Shown: piece after piece, positions 15,544 to 22,311 of the stretch
How the letters are laid out: the number at the start of each line of letters is the position of its first letter
Numbering within the stretch: position 1 is the stretch's first letter
Assembly (NCBI GenBank): GCA_964601505.1
Contig: CAZRNR010000034.1
Span: 1-22,311, forward strand
Length of the DNA stretch: 22,311 nucleotides
Reading direction: 5' to 3'
Source: DRWZ01 sp964601505
GTDB taxonomy: Bacteria > Calescibacteriota > Calescibacteriia > Calescibacteriales > Calescibacteriaceae
The notes under the pieces: generated by a model
What the model saw: the letters and a program-made list of their open reading frames with translations, nothing else
What the model was told of the DNA's origin: nothing
Database searches by the model: none
Made by a program: the position numbers and the translations under genes

Positions 15544-16386
15544 ATGGGGAAGTTGCTATACGGCAATGATATAATATACGGATACCAGCATTCTATCTCT
15601 CAAGAGATAGAATTAGCTGGATTAGGGCTCATGACAGGTGAAATGTGTTCAGTAAGATTAAAACCTCTACCAGAAAATTCCGGAATTATTTTCAAGATTC
15701 AAGATGAAGAAATAAAAGTTTCTCAAAACACAACATCTCCGGGATTCCACAACCTATGTCTGAAAACCTCTGAATCTGACATTATGTATATAGAACATCT
15801 GTTAGCTACACTTTTTGCATTTGGAATAGATAACTTACTTATAGAGGTTCAGGGGCCAGAAATACCTTTCTTTGATGGTTCTGCACTGATATTTTCAGAA
15901 AGACTGCTTCAAACCGGACTTGAGGAACAAGGAGAAATGAAAAAATACGGTGTATTGCTTGAAGAGCTTGAAGTTCAGGAAGGGAAAAGTTATATAAAAG
16001 CAATACCTTCAGGAGATTTTTCTGTATTCGCAGAATATATATCACCTACAGGCAAGTCTGAAAGCTTTGAATATAACTTAAACACATCATTTGCCGATGA
16101 AATATCTCCAGCCAGAACATTCATATACGAACAAGATCTGAAAAATGTAATTGAGTCTGGAATTTTCAAAGGTGGAAATCTTGATTGCGCTGTAGTCTTC
16201 AGAGGAGATGAACCCATAAACACAGATACAAGATTTCCTAACGAAAGAGTCAGACACAAAATTCTTGATTTTCTCGGAGATATGTTCTCTCTAAACTTGA
16301 GAATAACTGGAAAATTCTTTATAAGGTCTCCGTCTCATAAATTAACTCGTGAGTTCATCAAAAAATTAAAGTATGTAGTCGTATAA
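15544..16386 (+). CDS. lpxC: UDP-3-O-acyl-N-acetylglucosamine deacetylase
   Basis: Zinc enzyme for the committed step of lipid A synthesis; removes the acetyl group from UDP-3-O-acyl-GlcNAc in the cytoplasm. Zinc ligands are all visible: His85 in IEHLLATL, and His238 and Asp242 in RHKILDFLGD; the general His265 is in SPSHKL. PFFDGSA, ARTF and GGNLDCAVVF (usually GGSLDNAVV) are further family blocks. The length of 280 is slightly below the usual 300, with trimming mainly at the C-terminus. The start region departs from the norm: GVGLHSG reads GLGLMTG. An 11-base-arm inverted repeat lies 46 bases after the start codon. The gene follows wzz by 2 bases without a Shine-Dalgarno. Confidence 0.95.
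   Translation: MGKLLYGNDIIYGYQHSISQEIELAGLGLMTGEMCSVRLKPLPENSGIIFKIQDEEIKVSQNTTSPGFHNLCLKTSESDIMYIEHLLATLFAFGIDNLLIEVQGPEIPFFDGSALIFSERLLQTGLEEQGEMKKYGVLLEELEVQEGKSYIKAIPSGDFSVFAEYISPTGKSESFEYNLNTSFADEISPARTFIYEQDLKNVIESGIFKGGNLDCAVVFRGDEPINTDTRFPNERVRHKILDFLGDMFSLNLRITGKFFIRSPSHKLTREFIKKLKYVVV
15590..15613 (+). repeat. Perfect inverted repeat inside the 5' end of lpxC
   Basis: ATTCTATCTCT (15590-15600) and AGAGATAGAAT (15603-15613) are exact reverse complements separated by CA. In mRNA this would form a hairpin with at least ten pairs, 46 bases after the lpxC start codon; in DNA it is a dyad suited to a dimeric protein. It is coding, so chance is possible, but it is the longest perfect dyad I noticed in the window. 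Confidence 0.55.
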
Positions 16387-16468
16387 CGAAAATCAAGAAC
16401 TAATAATTACCAAGAGATATTCCGATACTAAAATTTAATAGAAAAATAAAAGAAATAAAAAATAAGAT

Positions 16469-19400
16469 ATGAATGTAGAAGTATTTTTTATATATTCTAT
16501 AATTTCAGCTGTATTTTCTTCAGAAAGAACTTTAGTATCAAAGGTAGGAGATCAAACAAGGGTTTCCGTTGCATACTATTCAGGAAGATTCATAGCTGTA
16601 TATGAGGACACAAACTGCGGTAAGCCAGAAAAACATGCGTGCTTAAACATAGGTGGAGCAGAAGAGTTAGCAGATGATTCATTCGCCTCAACAGCTTTTC
16701 CGTCTGTTGGAGTTGATTCTAACGGGAACATATATTTAGTTTGGTCAGATGCAAGAGCAGTAGATCCTAACACAGGACAGCGAACATGGGATATATACCT
16801 GCGAAAAAAAATCTCAAACAGCTGGCAAACCTCCCAAATGATAAATAATAAAACCGCATCGGATCAATGTAAAACTACAGGAGATCAAATAAGCCCAGAT
16901 ATATATGTCTCAAACTCAGGTATATATGTAGTCTGGCAGTCTATAGAGTCATCTGGAAGGAGCTTTATATGCTTTGCACATTCACCAGACTTTGGAACAA
17001 CTTGGAATCCAAATAAAAAATTAGGAGAAGGATACAATCCATCAGTAGCTGCATATGGCTCAAACATATATATTGTCTTTTCTGATATAAATGGAAATGT
17101 AAAATTACTCAAATCTCAAGACAACGGAAGTAGCTTCACCCTAAGATCAAATCCCATATATAGCGCAAGAAGAAGATTACCAGATCTATCTGCTCCAGAT
17201 ATAGCCATATCATCAACAGGTAATATACTTGTTGTCCTCCAGGATAAACTAGAAAAAAACGGAATAGAAGACATAGACATAATTCTTATTTCTTCCGGAG
17301 ACAACGGAGAATCTTGGTCAGCACCTTCAAACCTTGATCTTCCAGGAGACCAAACAAATCCCTCCATAGTATATACAGGTGGAATATTCATATTCTACAA
17401 TCAGACAAAAGGATTGGATCCTGATATATACTATGTAGAGGCTCAAGGTAATGTTTCTGTGTCTTACGGAGAGTTCTCGCCAACAGGAATAAATGAATTA
17501 AATTCAGGAACTCAAAACATTCCGATCCTCCAGCTTAAGCTCACAGCTTCTCCTGAAATCGGATCAGCAGAAGTAAAAACATTAAGGTTCAAAGCATCTG
17601 GAACATTTGATGACTCAATCCACATATCAAAAGTAAAAATGATACTTGATTCGGATGGCAACGGAATAATAACATCGTCCGATACAACTCTATCTGAAAG
17701 TATATTCCAAGCTGACGACTCATATACAACACTTTCTGTGAATGTGGTGGTATCCTCATCACCGGTCTATATACTCTTTGTAGTTGATCTCTCTCAACCT
17801 ATACCAAGAGGAAAAACATTTTCTGTTTCAATTAATCCGGTATCAGATATTCTTGCGGTTGTCCCATCAACATCAATAGGTGTTCCTGTAACAGGCCCCA
17901 TTCTTTCGTCATCAACGTTGAAGATAATTAACAACTTACCAATAATAAACCTAATTGCGAATCCATCAAGTGTTCTTGAAGGTTCTGGAACAACAGTTAC
18001 TCTTGACGGGAGTTCTTCATATGACCCAGATGGCGATAATATAAATCCTTCATGGGCACAGATATCTGGTATTCCTGTATCTCTGAATATCTCCGGCTTA
18101 AAAGCATCATTTGTTGCACCATCTTCAGTGACAAGGAATGAAAGCTTAGTTTTTCAACTGACCATATCTGATTCTTTCGGCGGATCTTCTACAAAACAGG
18201 TATCCGTAACAGTTATAGATTCACTTAACGAACCACCAGTTGCAAGAGCACGAATTAACATAGGAGGAAGTCGTTTTGGAGGTATAGTGGAAGTAAATGA
18301 AGGTTCTACTGTCATACTTGATGCCTCTGAAAGCTACGATCCAAATGGGGACAGCATATTTTACTTCTGGTCAAAAATCTCCGGACCCGAGATATCAATA
18401 TATAACCCTTCAGGAATAACAGCATCATTTGTAGCTCCAGATGTAGTTGGCTCATCACAGGATACGGTAGTGATAAATCTCTCCGTAAGAGATAGCAAAG
18501 GAGCAACAGCATCTGACAGGATTGAAATAAGAGTCAGGAACACCAAAGACGATCCACCAGTAGCTCGGTTTTCAGCAAACCCATACAGGGGGACAGCTCC
18601 ACTGACAGTATTTTTTGATGCTTCAGCATCATTTGATTACGATGGATTCATAATACTATACTCATGGGATTTTGGAGATGGTGCAGTAATTGATACAACT
18701 TCCCCGACAGTGAATCACACATATAACACACCGGGAGAATACAGGGTAAGCCTTAAAGTAAGAGATTCTGGAGGGAACGAGTCAGTCTTTTCATCTATGA
18801 TAACAGCACTTTCATCTGTGCCTGCGATTTCTATTTTAGCTCAGGTGCAAAACACATCAGTTCCATACGGTGTGCCAAAAAATGTATTATCCTTGAAAAT
18901 ATCAAATATATCTTCTGAAAAAATATTTATAAATTCAATAAATATAAGAATTCAGGGAACTCCCAATGCTCTAATTGAAGCTTTCACGGATGAAAATATA
19001 GACGGGATACCAGATAAAAGAATCCAAACCTTTACTTTAAATACAACATCCCAGTTGCTTTCATCTCTAACACTGAACACAGATCTTTTAGAAGGTAGTA
19101 GCATAAGTGTTCAGATATATGTTACACTCAACCCTTCATCAATACCTGCAAGCTATGAATTATCTGTTCTTGGAATATCTGCTCGTGGTTCGGTATCTGG
19201 AACAGATCCGCAAATATACGGAATAAGTTTTCCCTACACCGTAAAATTTGGAGTTTCAAAACCAGCTGTTGTATTCTCATCTCCATCAACATTTTGGGCT
19301 ATATCAGGAGATAATGTTCCATTTTCTATTGATATTTCCGCTAACGGTGCAGACTTCAAAATATCTTCTCTATCTTTTGAATACGATCCAACAAAAATAT

Positions 19401-19900
19401 CAAGAATATTAATATTTGAAGATGTGAATAAAAACGGTATATTTGATTCAAATGATATAGCTATAGGAGACCTAACGCAAGGTGAGCAGAAATTGAATCT
19501 TTCATTAGAAATTCCAAATGGAACTAAAAAAACCATAGGATTCCGGGCGTATCCGGTCCCTTCTACCCAAACCTCACCTCTGCTGATGATACCAATCTTC
19601 GCGTCTTTTATATTACTTCACATGAGACGGAAGAAACTCCTGTTATTATTAGTTGCTTTGCTTTTCCTTTCTTTCAACTTCTGCGCTAATAAACCGGGAA
19701 AAGGTGTTATACAAAAAGGTCAAGAACAAAAACAGGAGCAGGGAACGCAAGATCAGCAACAACAAACAGATCAGGGCAAAGTTGATTTCTCAAAGTACGG
19801 AAATAAAACTAAATTTATTCTAAAGGGAGTAGAAATAAGCACTTCAACCTCTGAATACGATGTCGTAGGATTGCCTCTTGAAGTATGGGTGCTATACTGA
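16469..19900 (+). CDS. Large surface protein: BNR (sialidase-type) propeller, PKD domains, double hydrophobic tail
   Basis: Secreted protein of 1143 residues. After a short signal peptide (about 1-17) comes a propeller-like region with Asp boxes SPDFGTTW (near 171), SQDNGSSF (near 215) and SGDNGESW (near 276), as in sialidases and other BNR proteins; the catalytic Arg triad of sialidases was not identified, so enzyme activity is not claimed. Next are two PKD-like units (from about 490 and 588, each with LDxSxSYDPxGD) and a canonical PKD (from about 695, WDFGDG). Three DxDxNG-like loops (DSDGNGIITSSD, DENIDGIPD, DVNKNGIFDSND) could bind calcium. The end is odd: a membrane segment (about 1036-1051), MRRKK, a second hydrophobic run to Cys1072, a Gln-rich linker and about 45 more residues. 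A weak promoter pair, TTACCA/TAAAAT (16407-16434), precedes it. Confidence 0.85.
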   Translation: MNVEVFFIYSIISAVFSSERTLVSKVGDQTRVSVAYYSGRFIAVYEDTNCGKPEKHACLNIGGAEELADDSFASTAFPSVGVDSNGNIYLVWSDARAVDPNTGQRTWDIYLRKKISNSWQTSQMINNKTASDQCKTTGDQISPDIYVSNSGIYVVWQSIESSGRSFICFAHSPDFGTTWNPNKKLGEGYNPSVAAYGSNIYIVFSDINGNVKLLKSQDNGSSFTLRSNPIYSARRRLPDLSAPDIAISSTGNILVVLQDKLEKNGIEDIDIILISSGDNGESWSAPSNLDLPGDQTNPSIVYTGGIFIFYNQTKGLDPDIYYVEAQGNVSVSYGEFSPTGINELNSGTQNIPILQLKLTASPEIGSAEVKTLRFKASGTFDDSIHISKVKMILDSDGNGIITSSDTTLSESIFQADDSYTTLSVNVVVSSSPVYILFVVDLSQPIPRGKTFSVSINPVSDILAVVPSTSIGVPVTGPILSSSTLKIINNLPIINLIANPSSVLEGSGTTVTLDGSSSYDPDGDNINPSWAQISGIPVSLNISGLKASFVAPSSVTRNESLVFQLTISDSFGGSSTKQVSVTVIDSLNEPPVARARINIGGSRFGGIVEVNEGSTVILDASESYDPNGDSIFYFWSKISGPEISIYNPSGITASFVAPDVVGSSQDTVVINLSVRDSKGATASDRIEIRVRNTKDDPPVARFSANPYRGTAPLTVFFDASASFDYDGFIILYSWDFGDGAVIDTTSPTVNHTYNTPGEYRVSLKVRDSGGNESVFSSMITALSSVPAISILAQVQNTSVPYGVPKNVLSLKISNISSEKIFINSINIRIQGTPNALIEAFTDENIDGIPDKRIQTFTLNTTSQLLSSLTLNTDLLEGSSISVQIYVTLNPSSIPASYELSVLGISARGSVSGTDPQIYGISFPYTVKFGVSKPAVVFSSPSTFWAISGDNVPFSIDISANGADFKISSLSFEYDPTKISRILIFEDVNKNGIFDSNDIAIGDLTQGEQKLNLSLEIPNGTKKTIGFRAYPVPSTQTSPLLMIPIFASFILLHMRRKKLLLLLVALLFLSFNFCANKPGKGVIQKGQEQKQEQGTQDQQQQTDQGKVDFSKYGNKTKFILKGVEISTSTSEYDVVGLPLEVWVLY

Positions 19901-20144
19901 AATTCAAGAATATCTCTTTACCTGAAACATTCAATAAATATCATCCCAACCAATCCGATATGAAATTTCTCAAATTACATTTATCTTCATATGACGGATC
20001 AAAAATCTTGATCTCAACTTTTCAAAATATTTCCCCCTATTTAAAACCATTCATACAATAAGGCTAAAATAATCAGGAAACAAACCCGCACAAAATCTTG
20101 AAAAACATAACAGAGCAATCGGAACAGCACTTATATTTATTATA

Positions 20145-21491
20145 ATGAAACCGATCAAGAGTAAGCTGTTGGAAATATTTGTCTTGCTACTTTTCAGCTG
20201 CAAGTATGCAAAAATAGAAGATATAAACCAGAAAAATATAAACCAGATAAAACAGTCTGGAATTTACATTTATAAGGGCCAAGAAAAAATATTACTCCGT
20301 GGTGTAAATATAGCTCATACTTCTAAAAGAACAGTGATACCATGGGTTCAAAGAGAAGATGTAGAAAGGTTGAAAAGATTCGGTTTGAACTTCATAAGGC
20401 TTACAATATTTTGGTCAGCAATTGAGCAAGAAAAGGGTAAATATGACAAAAACTATATTGAGAAAATAAGAGAAAAAATAAGGTTGTTTGAAGAATTTGG
20501 AATGTATGTTCTGGTAGATCTTCATCAAGATCTTTACGGATTTCAAGCGACGGATTCAAATGAGGGAGATGGAATACCTCAATGGGCCCAGGACCCTGAA
20601 TGTCCCCCGTTCAAAGACCTTAAACCCTGGATGCTAAACTATATTGACGAATCTATATCTTGCCAGTTTGAATCTTTCTGGAATGACAAGAACGGAGTAC
20701 AAACAAAATATCTCGAAATGTTTGAGTTTATCATTGAACAATTTCACGAAGAAAGAGCAGTAATAGGCTTTGAAATTATGAACGAACCGTGGCCAGGATA
20801 CAGCTGGAGCAACACCGAAGAGTGGGAAAACAAAAAATTAAGAGAATTTTACAATAAAGCTATAAAAATACTAAGGAAATACACACAGAAGCTTTTTTTC
20901 TATGAGACACACCCGTTATCTGATTTCGGATATCCATTTTATCTAAAAAAACCTGATGGAGATAACCTTGTTTATGCACCTCATATATATCCTATATCGG
21001 GATTCCTCGGAAGCCAATCAGAAGGAGATCTTTTAAAAACATTCAATATGCATCTTGAACACTCAATACAAAACAATGTCCCTATGCTCGTTGGAGAATA
21101 TGGAGTAGCCTGGAGTGATAATGATGCCTACAAAAAGATAAAAGAGCACATAGATACATTTGACTCAAACTTTATTGGATCAGCAATATGGGCATATGAT
21201 AAATCTTCAAACTACGACCTTGGTATAGTAGACGATTATGGCAGTCCTCTTTCAAATTTCATTCCCGTCATAAGGCCTTATCCTGAACTTGTAAATGGAG
21301 AAATGAAGAAAATAAAATATAGCGACGATAACACTGAGTTTTCTTTTGAATTTGAAGGAGAATATTTTATCTTAAAATGTCCAGAAATATTTTCTTGCTT
21401 CATAGGTTCAGAAGAAATAACACAAGGAAACAATAAAATAAACAAAAAAGAAGGGAAGATATCTTGGAAAATGAGGCAGAAATTATGGTAG
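20145..21491 (+). CDS. GH5-family glycosidase lipoprotein, endoglycoceramidase-like
   Basis: Glycoside hydrolase family 5 (clan A barrel), most like the endoglycoceramidase group. The N-terminus MKPIKSKLLE...LLFSC gives a lipoprotein signal with Cys19. Barrel motifs: LRGVNIAHTSK, ERLKRFGLNFIRLTIFWSAIE, YVLVDLHQDLYGFQ with DGIPQWA (typical of endoglycoceramidases), GFEIMNEPWPG with acid/base Glu214, VYAPHIYP, and MLVGEYG with nucleophile Glu318. All catalytic residues are present, so hydrolysis of a beta-glycoside is expected; the true substrate (glycolipid, beta-glucan or other) cannot be read. About 70 C-terminal residues form a small beta-rich domain. It stands alone, 244 bases after the BNR/PKD gene, and the ATG overlaps a TATAAT; TATATT at 20132-20137 ends seven bases before it. 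Confidence 0.88.
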   Translation: MKPIKSKLLEIFVLLLFSCKYAKIEDINQKNINQIKQSGIYIYKGQEKILLRGVNIAHTSKRTVIPWVQREDVERLKRFGLNFIRLTIFWSAIEQEKGKYDKNYIEKIREKIRLFEEFGMYVLVDLHQDLYGFQATDSNEGDGIPQWAQDPECPPFKDLKPWMLNYIDESISCQFESFWNDKNGVQTKYLEMFEFIIEQFHEERAVIGFEIMNEPWPGYSWSNTEEWENKKLREFYNKAIKILRKYTQKLFFYETHPLSDFGYPFYLKKPDGDNLVYAPHIYPISGFLGSQSEGDLLKTFNMHLEHSIQNNVPMLVGEYGVAWSDNDAYKKIKEHIDTFDSNFIGSAIWAYDKSSNYDLGIVDDYGSPLSNFIPVIRPYPELVNGEMKKIKYSDDNTEFSFEFEGEYFILKCPEIFSCFIGSEEITQGNNKINKKEGKISWKMRQKLW

Positions 21492-21545
21492 GCTATAAAA
21501 ATCAACAGATTAGATATATAAAAAGAAAAGGATTGTTGGTGGATT

Positions 21546-21559
21546 GTAATTATAATTAC
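21546..21559. repeat. 14-base perfect palindrome upstream of the pilN-like gene
   Basis: GTAATTATAATTAC is exactly self-complementary and lies about 97 bases before the TTG start of the PilN-like gene, 55 bases after the GH5 stop. It could be an operator or simply AT-rich chance. Confidence 0.25.
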
Positions 21560-21655
21560 CAAAAGCTAAAGAATTTAATCATAATCTTGGGCGACTAACA
21601 AAGCTTATTTTAAAACTACATCTTTCTGAATTCACACCTCAAACCAGAACAAAAA

Positions 21656-22234
21656 TTGAACTTTGCAACAAAGCCAAAAGAGAAGATAAAATATCTTCGA
21701 AAAAATTTGGAAGAAAGAATAAAAGAATTCTTCAAAACAAAGAGGGGAAAAAGTTATATAAAAATCTTTATATCTGTATTGATTGCTTCAATAATAACTT
21801 CTATTTCTCTGAAGATAACTAACCAAAAATATCAAAAGGAGATAGAAAAAATAAAACAGAAAATAGAAATTGAAACAAGCAAAAAGGATACAAAAAAAAT
21901 CAGAGAAGAGTATCAAAAATATAAGGAAATCATAACAATTTGGGAAATATCAAAAGATCAAAATAAGGCAATATACGAATTTTTGATTTTAATATCAAAA
22001 GCTGTAAATGAAAAAATTCAGATAAATGAGATCAGTATATCAGCTCAAGATTCCTTAAAGATTAATTTTGCAATAACTGGAATAACTAAACAAGGACAAA
22101 GCCTAAAATCATTCTCTTCAAAACTAAACAAACAGGAAAAGAATAAAATCCTTGTAAAATCAGAAATAACAGAGATACAAAAGGAAAATGATAAGATAAA
22201 ATTCAGAATATCCGGAAACTTTAGTTTGAAGTAA
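21656..22234 (+). CDS. PilN-like type IV pilus / type II secretion assembly protein
   Basis: Bitopic inner-membrane protein of 192 residues: a basic cytoplasmic N-terminus (1-33), one membrane helix (about 34-52), a charged coiled coil (about 55-100), then a ferredoxin-like domain starting AIYEFLILISKAVNEKIQINEISI and ending in a beta strand, the pattern of PilN (and the GspL C-terminal domain). PilN links PilM to PilO in the pilus alignment complex. Sequence identity is low, so the call rests on architecture plus the LISKAV...I.INEISI block. The start is uncertain: the reading frame opens at 21614 with no ATG, and only TTG at 21656 or CTG at 21626 is available. pilM and pilO are not visible; a GH5 gene is upstream. 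Very Lys-rich. Confidence 0.55.
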   Translation: MNFATKPKEKIKYLRKNLEERIKEFFKTKRGKSYIKIFISVLIASIITSISLKITNQKYQKEIEKIKQKIEIETSKKDTKKIREEYQKYKEIITIWEISKDQNKAIYEFLILISKAVNEKIQINEISISAQDSLKINFAITGITKQGQSLKSFSSKLNKQEKNKILVKSEITEIQKENDKIKFRISGNFSLK

Positions 22235-22250
22235 TGCTACTTTATGGGAA

Positions 22251-22310
22251 TCAAGATGCTCTGTCCAACAATGCAAATTTTAAACTTTCATCAAAATTCC
22301 ACTTCCTGTT
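22251..22310 (-). CDS. Possible 3' end of a convergent gene running off the window
   Basis: The minus strand is open from the window edge for 19 codons and stops with TGA at 22253-22251. The peptide ends DESLKFALLDRAS and has an amphipathic helical pattern, more protein-like than the competing plus-strand frame. It would converge with the PilN-like gene with a 16-base gap. Too short for any functional call. Confidence 0.25.
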   Translation of the reverse strand, partial: NRKWNFDESLKFALLDRAS

Positions 22311-22311
22311 T

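Noticed and set aside
16403..16413. ATAATTACCAA also occurs at 21552-21562, upstream of another envelope gene
   Set aside because: Many shared 11-mers are expected by chance in 22 kb of AT-rich DNA.
16469..17500. Calling the BNR region an active sialidase
   Set aside because: Asp boxes are present, but I could not find the catalytic Arg triad and Tyr/Glu pair; Asp boxes occur in many non-enzymatic propellers.
19997..20013. GATCAA-AAATC-TTGATC hairpin after the BNR/PKD gene
   Set aside because: Six pairs, low GC, nearly 100 bases after the stop and no clean T-run; not a convincing terminator.
22234..22311. Plus-strand frame starting ATG at 22234, overlapping the PilN-like stop (TAATG) and open to the window edge
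   Set aside because: The 26-codon peptide (MLLYGNQDAL...) looks unlike a protein start, and the minus-strand frame over the same bases looks better; cannot be settled without more sequence.

Overview
The window reads as chromosomal DNA of an AT-rich, diderm (LPS-bearing) bacterium. It carries lipid A/LPS genes (lpxC, kdsB, a Wzz-type chain-length protein, a possible LptE), the MEP isoprenoid enzyme Dxs, a system I cytochrome c maturation gene (ccmF), and many secreted or lipid-anchored proteins with PKD domains. The proteins are rich in Lys, Glu and Ile, which would suit a thermophile, but that is only an impression. I cannot assign a taxon; a poorly sampled lineage is likely because the gene neighbourhoods are unusual. 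I recognised no tRNA, rRNA, CRISPR array, transposase or phage gene.

Layout. Positions 1-1087 (+): 3' part of a repeat-rich secreted protein with a Cys-containing C-terminal membrane tail. 4183-1093 (-): PKD lipoprotein, a thiolase-fold protein that seems to lack all catalytic residues, then rplM. 4288-5286 (+): XylF-like sugar-binding protein. 5852-5436 (-): small lipoprotein resembling LptE. 5936-7816 (+): dxs. 11332-7988 (-): B12-binding subunit of methylmalonyl-CoA mutase, ccmF, acpP, kdsB, tightly packed. 11715-12722 (+): TRAP-type (DctP) binding protein. 12979-16386 (+): secY, wzz-like, lpxC with gaps of 1-2 bases. 16469-19900 (+): large BNR/PKD surface protein with a double hydrophobic tail. 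20145-21491 (+): GH5 glycosidase lipoprotein of endoglycoceramidase type. 21656-22234 (+): PilN-like protein. A possible convergent gene end lies at the right edge.

Two themes link the genes. One is the cell envelope: SecY for export, LpxC/KdsB/Wzz/LptE-like for LPS, AcpP as acyl donor carrier for lipid A and fatty acids, and several surface proteins. The other is scavenging of sugars and organic acids: XylF-like and DctP-like binding proteins (neither with transporter genes here) and a GH5 glycosidase. Housekeeping genes are removed from their usual partners (rplM without rpsI, secY without ribosomal genes or adk, acpP without fab genes).

Shine-Dalgarno motifs are almost absent, even between operon genes. 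Several first genes have a -10-like hexamer 6-7 bases before the start codon, which suggests leaderless transcripts. I found no convincing new multi-gene system. The best leads are the apparently dead thiolase coupled to a PKD lipoprotein, the Dxs with a His-to-Tyr change in its GHQ motif, the unusual C-terminal tails of two surface proteins, and the initiation pattern.
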